Positions 13,931 to 21,683 of a DNA stretch of 29,190 bases are shown here, in pieces. The DNA comes from a virus. A model generated the notes under the pieces. It was not told where the DNA came from, made no database searches, and was given only the letters and a program-made list of their open reading frames with translations. The stretch covers positions 1-29,190 of IMG/VR virus record IMGVR_UViG_3300003511_000001; one strand, written 5' to 3'. The stretch's first letter is position 1, and every line of letters begins with the position of its first letter. Made by a program: the position numbers and the translations under genes.

Positions 13931-14462
13931 CCCATACTTGATATCTGATTTTACTAAAGGTATACATACTAATGATGTATCAGAGTTAGTAAGAATAGAT
14001 TTAATATCTATACGGTTTTCTAAATATAATTTAATATTGAATACTAAAATATTCTCTGTTAATGAAGAGTTAGTTACACCTAAAGAGAAAATAGAGATAG
14101 AGAAGTTAACCCGTACTATTATTGAGGATAGTTTATTACATTCCTTTGTTATGTACTTTGATACCAGTGCTGGGTGTAGAGAAGAGATGTTATCTGATTT
14201 TAAAATTAGATTATATACTTCTATAGATGATCATTCATTAACTACATCTATAGATATAAATTCATTAAACTTACATACATTTTTTGATGAATGTATAAAT
14301 TTAATAATTAAAGACGTAAGTGGTAGGTTAGAGTTAAGCGATACTCCTTTAAAAGGATTAACCCATATGTATAGCTTATCTACTACCGACAGGTTAAACG
14401 TATACTTAATGTATAGTAGTGTGCGTGGGATAGTGCGTGTTATGAGATTTAAACCAAAATAA
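13908..14462 (+). CDS. Unknown phage protein, 184 residues
   Basis: Not recognised. The ATG at 13908 is preceded by GAAAGGAAAG inside the upstream gene and the reading frames overlap by 23 bases. The sequence alternates likely strands (LVRIDLISIRF, about 27-37; SFVMYFDTS, about 78-86) with an amphipathic helix near the middle and ends with two strands, LNVYLMYSSVRGIVRVMRF. No catalytic signature seen. Member of the small-gene cluster. Confidence 0.78.
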   Translation: MYINHILDPYLISDFTKGIHTNDVSELVRIDLISIRFSKYNLILNTKIFSVNEELVTPKEKIEIEKLTRTIIEDSLLHSFVMYFDTSAGCREEMLSDFKIRLYTSIDDHSLTTSIDINSLNLHTFFDECINLIIKDVSGRLELSDTPLKGLTHMYSLSTTDRLNVYLMYSSVRGIVRVMRFKPK

Positions 14463-14479
14463 TATTGAAAGAAGAGTAT

Positions 14480-14803
14480 ATGAAGAAGGTAGTTAAGGTA
14501 GATGTATCATTTTATGTAGCCGCTATAGGTACAATAATAAAACATGAAGCCACAGAGGTAACACTTTTAAGGAATTATAGATATCCTAATACTAGTGCAT
14601 TAGTAGATGGGTTTATAAAACATTTTACAGAACTAGGGTTTAATATCAATTATGATAACCTATTTAGTTTCCTTACAGAATTAGAGACTGCTATACTAGC
14701 CTCTATTCCTGAATTATATTCAGATGTGATTAGCTATAGAACCTTAGAAGTAACTAGATTCACCAACTTTCAATATTTAGTTTTAGAAGTAACTTATAAA
14801 TAA
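14480..14803 (+). CDS. Unknown small protein, 107 residues
   Basis: Not recognised. I prefer the ATG at 14480 over a TTG at 14465 because GAAAGAAGAG lies at the proper distance in front of it. Pattern is strand (KVVKVDVSFYVAAIGTIIK), helix (SALVDGFIKHFTELGF), helix (LFSFLTELETAILASI) and a final strand pair (RTLEVTRFTNFQYLVLEV), a compact beta-alpha-alpha-beta protein. The stop codon lies in the left arm of a 15-bp terminator, which divides the cluster into two transcription blocks unless read through. Confidence 0.75.
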   Translation: MKKVVKVDVSFYVAAIGTIIKHEATEVTLLRNYRYPNTSALVDGFIKHFTELGFNINYDNLFSFLTELETAILASIPELYSDVISYRTLEVTRFTNFQYLVLEVTYK

Positions 14804-14835
14804 GAGAAGTGCTTAGGTGTACTTCTCTTATTTAT
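14796..14835 (+). terminator. Terminator inside the small-gene cluster
   Basis: Perfect 15-bp stem (14796-14810 with 14821-14835), 10-base loop, followed by TTTAATAATAA. A start codon at 14809 would lie inside it, another reason to place the next gene start at 14857. Confidence 0.75.
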
Positions 14836-14856
14836 TTTAATAATAAAAGGATTACA

Positions 14857-15504
14857 ATGGTAAAAAATATACCTAATATCAATAGTTATATAAATTCAAC
14901 ATATCGTGGATTGATAGCGGATATAGACGATATAACCGAATTCAAATATGGTGACGAAACATATATACCTACGATGATATATTGTAGGAGGGACTTAACA
15001 GATATTATCTACAATGCTAAGATAAGTATTGGTGATAATTTAAATAAAACACATATAATACATACAGACCATGCATTAACTACCTTAGTAAGAGTTATAA
15101 CGGAGTTAATAATGTTTGTTATTAATATAAGAATAGACGATAGAACTACTAACGAAACAACATTGATAAATGACGATGATATCTTAATAGATATTATTAT
15201 TATGGTAGTAAATGATTTCTGTTTAAATTCACCTACACCAAATATACCAGAACTAGAGAGCTGTGAACATTATCACGAGATAGGTGGGTTACCAGAATTG
15301 ATTAATGTTATAATAGACTCGATAGGTGCTCCAATCACTGAGCTATTAGGACAGATGGCTTTAACTTCTAAGTTGGATACTAAGTTTATATCGTTTATAC
15401 CAACAGAGTGGTCAGAGTCTGATAATAGTTATAATTTATTAATAGCTGTAGTTGAGACTATGGAAGAAGTATATGCATTAGGATATAATGATGAACCTTA
15501 TTAA
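14857..15504 (+). CDS. Unknown phage protein, 215 residues
   Basis: Not recognised. Start placed at 14857 behind AAAAGGATTACA; the 16 codons upstream of it fall in the terminator hairpin and have no ribosome binding site. Strongly acidic, rich in Ile, Asp and Thr. Hydrophobic helices TTLVRVITELIMFVINIRI and DDILIDIIIMVVNDFCL (about 75-125) look buried rather than membrane-spanning because of interspersed charges. C-terminal part has strand pair FISFIPTEWSE and YNLLIAVVETME. Overlaps the next gene by 17 bases. Confidence 0.78.
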   Translation: MVKNIPNINSYINSTYRGLIADIDDITEFKYGDETYIPTMIYCRRDLTDIIYNAKISIGDNLNKTHIIHTDHALTTLVRVITELIMFVINIRIDDRTTNETTLINDDDILIDIIIMVVNDFCLNSPTPNIPELESCEHYHEIGGLPELINVIIDSIGAPITELLGQMALTSKLDTKFISFIPTEWSESDNSYNLLIAVVETMEEVYALGYNDEPY

Positions 15505-16093
15505 ACAGTTGTCCGATGAGTTTGCATTAACTAATGATTCGCTTTATACTTACCTAGATGAAATAGTATTTGATACAGTATCAAGTACCTCTACCAAGGT
15601 TTTCTATATAGATAATGTATATATAGATTTTACATATATGTTAGATGATTTAGATGTAAGACTTACAGAAACTATATTATCTTTAACCCCTAATACTATA
15701 ATAGATAATAATATTAAAGTATTAACAAATAAGTTAGTTAAAACTTACTTAGAAGATTATGTATTTAATAAGTTAACATCTGTAGACTCTGAGATATATA
15801 GTACTGTTGGAGTAAGAATATGCAGTTATCTCTGGTGTGAAGATGAAGCCGAGAAAGAATACATTCTAAATAAGTTAAATATATTTATGAATGAGATGTT
15901 CTCTAATTTAGATAAAGAACCTTATTACAATAGTGTCTTTTATAAATTTAAGAATAGTTTAAAGTGTGCTGCTAATGTATTAGAGGCTAAGCAGCTACAT
16001 CCGCATACTGATTTAGTAATACCTCTTAAATGGAGTGTTAGTAGAGATGGTGGTTCAATACTTAAAGTAGTAGTGATGGTGCCTGATAGGTAA
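15488..16093 (+). CDS. Unknown phage protein, 201 residues
   Basis: Not recognised. Begins with two consecutive ATG codons behind TTAGGATATA, inside the end of the previous gene. Acidic, helical middle (LVKTYLEDYVFNKLTS, EKEYILNKLNIFMNEMFSNL) and a C-terminal strand pair (LVIPLKWSVSRDGGSILKVVVMV), again the strand-pair ending seen in several cluster members. Stop codon is inside the terminator hairpin loop. Confidence 0.78.
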   Translation: MMNLIKQLSDEFALTNDSLYTYLDEIVFDTVSSTSTKVFYIDNVYIDFTYMLDDLDVRLTETILSLTPNTIIDNNIKVLTNKLVKTYLEDYVFNKLTSVDSEIYSTVGVRICSYLWCEDEAEKEYILNKLNIFMNEMFSNLDKEPYYNSVFYKFKNSLKCAANVLEAKQLHPHTDLVIPLKWSVSRDGGSILKVVVMVPDR

Positions 16094-16104
16094 CCATCAC
16101 TATT
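16069..16104 (+). terminator. Terminator overlapping gene end
   Basis: 10-bp perfect stem (16071-16080 with 16093-16102), extendable by G-T and A-T pairs to 16069/16104, loop of 12 bases, followed by CTTTCTATTTTTCTTT. The stop codon (16091-16093) sits at the loop edge. Confidence 0.65.
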
Positions 16105-16147
16105 CTTTCTATTTTTCTTTGAATATTAAAAATGCAGGAGACTATTA

Positions 16148-16678
16148 ATGAAGTTTATATGTTTAGATACTATGAATGGTAGGGTAACTGCCTTTATGAG
16201 CATAGAAGAAATGAATAGTTATCTAAAAACTGATATTATTAATAAACATGTTATCCACAAGGATCTATGGGTTCGTTTTAGATACAGTGATTGTTTAGTA
16301 GTTAAATATAATATAGGTGGCACCGCTAACCTTACAGAAGTACAGTTTATAGAACTATTAAAGATATCTAAGATATCTAATAAGAAGTTTAAATATAAAG
16401 GTTTTGTTATAAAGAATCCTTTATTAGAATATAATATTGCTGGTCGTAATATAATATCTATAGGTGAAAGCAGTAATGCAGTTATAGACGATGTAGATAC
16501 TAGTGATAAATTAATTCACGTAGGTCTTTATACCACTAAGAGTAGTAGAACTATAACTAATTTAGTTTTTTTAGATAAAATAGATACTGTTAAGAGTTGT
16601 TTAATAAAGTATGAGAACTATCATGTAGTTATAGACGCTAATGGAGATAGAATTAAAAGGGAGATAGAATGTTTATAA
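16148..16678 (+). CDS. Unknown phage protein, 176 residues
   Basis: Not recognised. GCAGGAGACTATTA precedes the ATG. Beta-rich with several short strands (FICLDTMNGRVTAFM at the N-terminus; SDCLVVKYNIG, about 47-57; NKKFKYKGFVIKN, about 77-89). No cysteine cluster, no membrane segment. Ten bases overlap with the next gene. Possibly virion-associated since a large structural gene follows, but this is only context. Confidence 0.77.
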   Translation: MKFICLDTMNGRVTAFMSIEEMNSYLKTDIINKHVIHKDLWVRFRYSDCLVVKYNIGGTANLTEVQFIELLKISKISNKKFKYKGFVIKNPLLEYNIAGRNIISIGESSNAVIDDVDTSDKLIHVGLYTTKSSRTITNLVFLDKIDTVKSCLIKYENYHVVIDANGDRIKREIECL

Positions 16679-17067
16679 TAGATAAAAGATATAACTTCAG
16701 TACTAAAGCACCAGTTACTTTAGGAGAGAATTATAAGAATATGAAAGCAGTAGCTAGAGTTAACTTTACATTTGCTACTAATTACCTAGATGTAATTACA
16801 GTACACGAAGCTATAGCTAATGAGATTAATAGTTCTCTTAATAACTATAGAGATGTTATGTATACTGTATTTGAATCAGATAGTGGTGATACTATAGTAA
16901 TCTCTGATGAATGGGTTATTCCTAGTTCAGTGTTAGCTATTAATAATATAGATTTAGAATTAATAATTTCAGATATAACTACTGAAGATATTACAACAAT
17001 AACGAATACTCTTAACTCTTTAAATTATCATAAGATAAAGAGTACAATACGGAATGCTGATGAGTAA
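16669..17067 (+). CDS. Unknown small phage protein, 132 residues
   Basis: Not recognised. Start inside the previous gene's last codons with AAAAGGGAGATAG in front. N-terminal strands (AVARVNFTFATNYLDVITV, about 26-44), a helix (HEAIANEINSSLNNY), further strands (DTIVISDEWVI, LELIISDITTED) and a Thr/Asn-rich C-terminus. Last of the small-gene run; no terminator before the structural gene 38 bases downstream, so both may share a transcript. Confidence 0.75.
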   Translation: MFIIDKRYNFSTKAPVTLGENYKNMKAVARVNFTFATNYLDVITVHEAIANEINSSLNNYRDVMYTVFESDSGDTIVISDEWVIPSSVLAINNIDLELIISDITTEDITTITNTLNSLNYHKIKSTIRNADE

Positions 17068-17104
17068 CAATAACATCACTGTTTACATTTAAAAAGGAAT
17101 ACTA

Positions 17105-19168
17105 ATGGATGAGTTAACAAAAGCTTTTACTATGTTTAGGAAAGTACCTACTCTTAATGAAGTAGAAGAGATTACTACTAGGACAGATAGTCAATGGTTA
17201 GTTAATAGATTTATGGTAAGGAGTACTGATTTAAGCGCTCCTGATGATCAGAATAGATATTGGTCTGTAGTAAATTATAAGTTTACCGATAGTTCATTAG
17301 GTGGTAATATATCTATTAACAGTGTACCTCAATTTACTAGGTATGCGGATATTCGTTCTAAAGGTAGAGTAAAAGGTAGAAGTAATGTTAGTGTAAATGA
17401 TTTAAATGGCGATATTGGTATGGGTAGATACTATGGTGAGTCTATAGACGATAATGCTGTTAATGTCTATTTAACATTTGGTGTACCTACTTTCAATAAC
17501 TTATTTAACTTCTTATTATCTTCTGTAGATTATAAGAAAGCTAAGATAGTAAATGAAGGAAGGTCTACAATACCTTATGATATAGCTAAGACTTTAGGTT
17601 CTTACGCTGTGTTTGCAGCATTCCCTTATATAGTACCTTTCATATGGCTGGCTAAAACAGCTTATAAATTTCTATTAGCTCCTGGTAGTTTAGATTATTA
17701 CTATATGAAAGAAACTATGCCTACATATTGGTCTTCGGTAAATACTATAGTAAACTTAATGTCTACAGAATTAGGTTTACTATCTCCTATGTTTACTAGT
17801 AAAGGTAAAGAACCTAATAAAGCAGGTACTCCTGTAAAGTTTGAACAAGATGATTTAAACTTCTTAAAAGAATATATGCCTAATATACTTACTGAGAATA
17901 ACGGTATAGATGTAGTATCTATAGCTCTTAAAGCTCAAAAGTCGGCCAATAGACAGTTTATGGCTGAGATGAAGATGTACGAAGACGGACAGCTTAGAGA
18001 AGATGATTTTTTAGGATTAATAAAAGATCCTAATGTAGATAATCATAGAATACCTCAAGCAGGACTAACAGCTAAAATTAATGCAGCTATGATGAAAGCA
18101 GATTATCATTTTGGTAAACGTGATCCTGATGCAGAAGAAGACGGTGAAGAGTATACTCCTGGTAGTGCAGGTACCTTTACTTCTAATAAAGATGGCACCC
18201 TACTACTACCTGATAGAGGAACCGATAAACCTACACGAGTAGCTTCTTTTAAGGAATATGTAGATGCTGAACTAAGAGAAGGTTCCAGATACCTAGTCCT
18301 TAAAGTAGATGAGCCAGGTTCTATTACCGAGAGTTTTACTAATACTGTTGGAGATATAGGTTTAGATAGTGGTCTTAAAGCCGCATCCTCTAAGGTTAGA
18401 GATGTTAAGTTTAACTTAGCTGGGGGTAATTTAGTTCCAGGTATGTCTAATGTATTAAGTTATGTTAGTGATACTATTGTTGGGTCATTAGATGGAGTTA
18501 CTATGGGTTTATCTAATGTGTTAACATATTTGTTAACTGATGCCAATCTAGAATTTGTTAAGAAATGGGAAGATAGCTCAGCTTCATTCCCTGAAACTAC
18601 TTTCAAAATGAAACTAATATCTCCTTATAAGAATCCTATGTCTGCTTTACATAACATATATATACCTATAGCTTGTTTACTAGCAGGTATGTTGCCTAGG
18701 TCAACTGGTGTTAACTCATATGGTAGCCCTTATTTAGCAAGTATGTTTCTAAGAGGACACCAGACTATAACATTAGGTATGATAACTTCCCTATCTATTA
18801 CTAGAGGAACTTCTAACTTAGCATTTGCTAGAGATAGACAACCTTTAGCTGTAGATGTATCTTTTACAGTTACTGACTTTAGTAAGATAATAACAGCACC
18901 TACTTCTGATTCATTATTAGATCCAGGTGGTGCTTTGTATAATGATTCAGCTCCTCTTAATAGATATATAGCTTCTCTATGTTCTAGGGACCTACATACT
19001 ACTAAACATATAGGACCTAAGATAAAGTTAAAGATTAGTAGATTTCTTAATGAGGTAGATCATGTTACTTCACCTGCATACTACGCTATGAAGATTGGTG
19101 GTATGACTCCTGATATATTTAAATCAATGATGGCTATCAAAGGTACTAATTACACCGATTATTATTAA
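17105..19168 (+). CDS. Large virion protein, possibly baseplate/tail-tube-end
   Basis: A 687-residue protein. I recognise no enzyme. The C-terminal segment PYLASMFLRGHQTITLGMITSLSI-type strands, followed by LAFARDRQPLAVDVSFTVTDFSKI (about 575-600), resembles the closing beta hairpin of contractile-tail baseplate and tube-end proteins, where a glycine-rich loop is followed by P-x-A-V-D-V-S-x-x-x-x-x-x. One hydrophobic stretch (AVFAAFPYIVPFIWLAKTAYKFLL, about 168-191) is long enough to cross a membrane, unusual for a tail protein. The middle is charged and acidic (DAEEDGEEYTPGSAG, about 341-355). The start follows AAAAAGGAATACTA. A virion role is likely; the baseplate call is weak. Confidence 0.6.
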   Translation: MDELTKAFTMFRKVPTLNEVEEITTRTDSQWLVNRFMVRSTDLSAPDDQNRYWSVVNYKFTDSSLGGNISINSVPQFTRYADIRSKGRVKGRSNVSVNDLNGDIGMGRYYGESIDDNAVNVYLTFGVPTFNNLFNFLLSSVDYKKAKIVNEGRSTIPYDIAKTLGSYAVFAAFPYIVPFIWLAKTAYKFLLAPGSLDYYYMKETMPTYWSSVNTIVNLMSTELGLLSPMFTSKGKEPNKAGTPVKFEQDDLNFLKEYMPNILTENNGIDVVSIALKAQKSANRQFMAEMKMYEDGQLREDDFLGLIKDPNVDNHRIPQAGLTAKINAAMMKADYHFGKRDPDAEEDGEEYTPGSAGTFTSNKDGTLLLPDRGTDKPTRVASFKEYVDAELREGSRYLVLKVDEPGSITESFTNTVGDIGLDSGLKAASSKVRDVKFNLAGGNLVPGMSNVLSYVSDTIVGSLDGVTMGLSNVLTYLLTDANLEFVKKWEDSSASFPETTFKMKLISPYKNPMSALHNIYIPIACLLAGMLPRSTGVNSYGSPYLASMFLRGHQTITLGMITSLSITRGTSNLAFARDRQPLAVDVSFTVTDFSKIITAPTSDSLLDPGGALYNDSAPLNRYIASLCSRDLHTTKHIGPKIKLKISRFLNEVDHVTSPAYYAMKIGGMTPDIFKSMMAIKGTNYTDYY

Positions 19169-19180
19169 ACAACAATAACC

Positions 19181-19213
19181 AGTAAGAGCATAGTTAAATA
19201 CTATGCTCTTACT
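19181..19213. terminator. Bidirectional terminator between convergent genes
   Basis: Perfect 14-bp stem (19181-19194 with 19200-19213), 5-base loop. The minus-strand gene's stop codon (19201-19203) lies in one arm. Confidence 0.85.
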
Positions 19214-20115
19214 AATCTGCTTTTAACTATATTTCTAGTATCCTTATCTATAGGAGCTACTAACTTACTCTTAAGTCTACTATTAGAGACATCTTCAATC
19301 ATATCATCTACTACTAATCTACTACTACCTTCTCTTCTAGTACTTATAAACTCATCATTATTATCACCTAATATTTCTAAGTATCTTTTCTTATCGGTAG
19401 TACCAAATCGTTTATTACTATTAGCAACATCATGAGTGAATGGTTTAATATCTACTAATCCATTCTTAATACCATCTTTAGTATTCTGTTTACCTAATAC
19501 TGATAGTCCACCTTTAGTAGATAACTTACCGCCACCAGCTACTGTGTTTAATGTTTTATTCTTAGCAACACTACTAACATCCATATCCATCATCTTAGTT
19601 ACTCTACCAGCAATAGTAGCATCATCACTCATACAGTTAAGTAAATCCATAAGAGCATCTAGTCCTAAACCTTTAATAAGTAAAGAAAGGTCTAAATCGA
19701 ACCCTAAGCCATTCTTATCACAAATGAACCCTAATGTCTTCTGAAGTATACTTTTGGTCTTTAAGGGTACTCCAGGCTCGTTTAAAGCACTAGTAATCTT
19801 ATCTACTACATTCTCTTTTACTTTCTTATTTAAATCTACTGTAGCGGTTATCTTATTCTTATCTCCTAACCCTTCTAATAAATCTTTACTAATACCATCA
19901 GTCATAGCACCTAATGAACTATCTATATGTTTCTTCATCAACCCTTTATTAGATTTTAATGTACTCTGTTTAACAGTAACTGTATCTGAAGCTAAACTAC
20001 CTATAGGACCAGAGGTACCAGTATCTCGTTCACTACTCTTAGTAGTAGTGTGGTTAGTACTTCCTTTTAACCAACTACAACTTACATCTTTTACTCCAGT
20101 ATTCTTAAGAGCCAT
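19201..20115 (-). CDS. Unknown, probably virion-associated protein, 304 residues
   Basis: Not recognised. Low-complexity N-terminus rich in Ser, Thr and Lys (about 1-60), then helical blocks with Gly/Asp/Leu (GLGFDLDLSLLIKGLGLDALMDLLN, about 136-160) and a basic, disordered C-terminus. Two cysteines flank the central block (CDK, about 132; CMS, about 161). Such polar, modular sequence is common in phage internal or tail-assembly proteins, but there is no diagnostic motif. Monocistronic minus-strand gene diverging from 20219, AAAGGAATAT in front of the start. Confidence 0.75.
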   Translation of the reverse strand: MALKNTGVKDVSCSWLKGSTNHTTTKSSERDTGTSGPIGSLASDTVTVKQSTLKSNKGLMKKHIDSSLGAMTDGISKDLLEGLGDKNKITATVDLNKKVKENVVDKITSALNEPGVPLKTKSILQKTLGFICDKNGLGFDLDLSLLIKGLGLDALMDLLNCMSDDATIAGRVTKMMDMDVSSVAKNKTLNTVAGGGKLSTKGGLSVLGKQNTKDGIKNGLVDIKPFTHDVANSNKRFGTTDKKRYLEILGDNNDEFISTRREGSSRLVVDDMIEDVSNSRLKSKLVAPIDKDTRNIVKSRLVRA

Positions 20116-20159
20116 TATATATTCCTTTATAGTTTTATTCAGTTTAAAATATTTTTAAG

Positions 20160-20176
20160 TATATATTACTAAGTTG
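20160..20176 (+). promoter_or_regulatory. Phage promoter motif P6
   Basis: TATATATTACTAAGTTG, 15 of 17 to the consensus and containing TATATTAC exactly. Starts 43 bases before the next start codon and lies in the divergent intergenic gap. Confidence 0.6.
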
Positions 20177-20218
20177 ACCAGTAAAGTAACTGGATTAAAT
20201 ATTCTATAGGAGATATAT

Positions 20219-20668
20219 ATGGCAACAGTAGTAGAACTACCTAAAGTAGGTATGCAAAAAGAAGTAGTCGGTAACACAGCTAAACTTACCGTTACAGAGG
20301 CTAAAGAAGATTTATTTATCACTGAGGCAGCAGATGTTGGTATTGATGTAGCTACTCTTAAGAAGGTAGCTGATTTTACGTCTAAGTATGCTGCAACAGT
20401 AGTAGCATTAGGTGTTGAAAAAGCAGGTGAGGAACTTAAAGCTCACAAATCATATACTGATGTTGAATTAACATACCCATTTGGTGTTAACAAAAATGAT
20501 AAGATTACGATTAAAGTAGATCGTGAGAAAACATATCGTAACCCATCTAATGGTGAAGCTAGTACTTCTCCTGGGATTAAAGTAGCAGTATCTAGTAAGT
20601 TTACTAATATTAGCAAGTCTTTTATTAGAAAAGAGAAACAGAAATTAACTGACTTTTTGGCTGGTTAA
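20219..20668 (+). CDS. Unknown, probably highly expressed early protein, 149 residues
   Basis: Not recognised. A compact soluble alpha/beta protein: N-terminal strands (KEVVGNTAKLTVTEA), a helix-rich alanine/valine block (LKKVADFTSKYAATVVALGVEKAGEELKA, about 47-75), a strand block with basic residues (KNDKITIKVDREKTYRN, about 91-107) and a lysine-rich C-terminus. It uses codons rare in neighbours (CGT for Arg, GCT/GCA for Ala, GGT) and has a near-ideal TAGGAGATATAT site, both typical of strong expression. Monocistronic, with its own P6 promoter and a 16-bp terminator, inserted between minus-strand structural genes. Function open. Confidence 0.78.
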   Translation: MATVVELPKVGMQKEVVGNTAKLTVTEAKEDLFITEAADVGIDVATLKKVADFTSKYAATVVALGVEKAGEELKAHKSYTDVELTYPFGVNKNDKITIKVDREKTYRNPSNGEASTSPGIKVAVSSKFTNISKSFIRKEKQKLTDFLAG

Positions 20669-20673
20669 AAATA

Positions 20674-20711
20674 ATAATACACTATATGGTTAATCCCATA
20701 TAGTGTATTAT
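20674..20711. terminator. Bidirectional terminator between convergent genes
   Basis: Perfect 16-bp stem (20674-20689 with 20696-20711), 6-base loop, just after the plus-strand stop (20666-20668). Followed by TTTATCTTTTTAT on the plus strand and AAATAAT-flanked on the minus strand. Confidence 0.85.
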
Positions 20712-20728
20712 GTTTATCTTTTTATATT

Positions 20729-21670
20729 TTATTCGTAAGCTGACTTCTCTTTACCTTCGTATAGTGAAGCACCATTACCTTCATAGTAGATTCCACTAGG
20801 ACTCTTACCTTTTAAGTAACTTGCTACATCAGTAGCTGGTAGAATAATATCATCAGGTGTTCTAGTATATAGTTTTAGATTATCTAATGTACTAGTAGCT
20901 AATTCCATTACTCTCTTATTAGTAGGTGGTATAGCAAACCCACCCATATCAAGACTGATGTCTTTAGTCTCTCTAGAACTATTCTTATCTTTACGACCAA
21001 GAATGTCTGGATTAGCGTGTGGGAACATATTAGATACGAACCAACCGTGAGTAGCTGATCTTAACAATACATCTGGCTCTACAAACAATACTGTACAAGT
21101 CCACCATTCAGGACCATAATGTCCAATATCTTCAGCACCAGGTAATGTAGTTACTAAAGGAGCTTTCATATCAGGATCCATAATACCATATCTAATCCAA
21201 GTATCTAATAGTATCTCAAATGGGATACCATACTTTTCATCAGTAGTGATATTAATCTTAGTACTCTCTCTTACAACATTTACGATGTCTTCAAAAGTAG
21301 CACCAGATAATCCTAGTTCTCGTTCAGTAGTCTCTACATTTAAAGAACTGTTTAAACCACTAATAGTCTTAGCGTGTACTTCAAACAATGCTTTAACACT
21401 ATTATGCCACATCTGACTATTAGGTAGTAAATCAAATACTCTAGGTGTCTCTAGGACAATAGGTATCACATCTCTCTTAACATAAGGTTGATTATACATC
21501 CACTCATGTACATTCTGATCACTGTCTATACCACCCACCATAGGTAGTAGTCCCCATTGACCACCCTTATCAAGGTTTACAGAAGAAATATCTTTAGCCC
21601 AGCTACCAGAGTTAGTAGCTTCTACGCCTTCAAATGTTCCTACTCTTACATTGTTAGAATTATTTATCAT
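20729..21670 (-). CDS. Tail tube protein candidate (phiKZ-like)
   Basis: A 313-residue protein encoded 13 bases downstream of the tail sheath on the same strand, where contractile-tailed phages place the tail tube. It is soluble and beta-rich (VPLVTTLPGA, WWTCTVLFVEPDVLL, about 192-206), contains a conserved-looking DTWIRYGIMDPDMKAP (about 155-170) and DISLDMGGFAIPP (about 238-250), the latter compatible with the closing strands of a tube monomer. Length is longer than T4 gp19 but in the range of phiKZ-like tube proteins. Start supported by AAAGGAGAATAG. Identification rests mainly on position; sheath-adjacent neck or chaperone proteins are alternatives. Confidence 0.65.
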   Translation of the reverse strand: MINNSNNVRVGTFEGVEATNSGSWAKDISSVNLDKGGQWGLLPMVGGIDSDQNVHEWMYNQPYVKRDVIPIVLETPRVFDLLPNSQMWHNSVKALFEVHAKTISGLNSSLNVETTERELGLSGATFEDIVNVVRESTKINITTDEKYGIPFEILLDTWIRYGIMDPDMKAPLVTTLPGAEDIGHYGPEWWTCTVLFVEPDVLLRSATHGWFVSNMFPHANPDILGRKDKNSSRETKDISLDMGGFAIPPTNKRVMELATSTLDNLKLYTRTPDDIILPATDVASYLKGKSPSGIYYEGNGASLYEGKEKSAYE

Positions 21671-21683
21671 CTATTCTCCTTTA

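Noticed and set aside
14465-14479. TTG start for the 14480 gene
   Set aside because: No ribosome binding site in front; GAAAGAAGAG correctly precedes the ATG at 14480.
14809-14856. Upstream start for the 14857 gene
   Set aside because: It lies inside a 15-bp terminator hairpin with no ribosome binding site; the ATG at 14857 has AAAAGG at good spacing.
19436-20158. Two plus-strand ORFs opposite the 304-residue gene
   Set aside because: Hydrophobic, Leu/Pro/Ser-rich translations typical of antisense frames, no ribosome binding sites, and the minus-strand gene has proper start, terminator and codon pattern.
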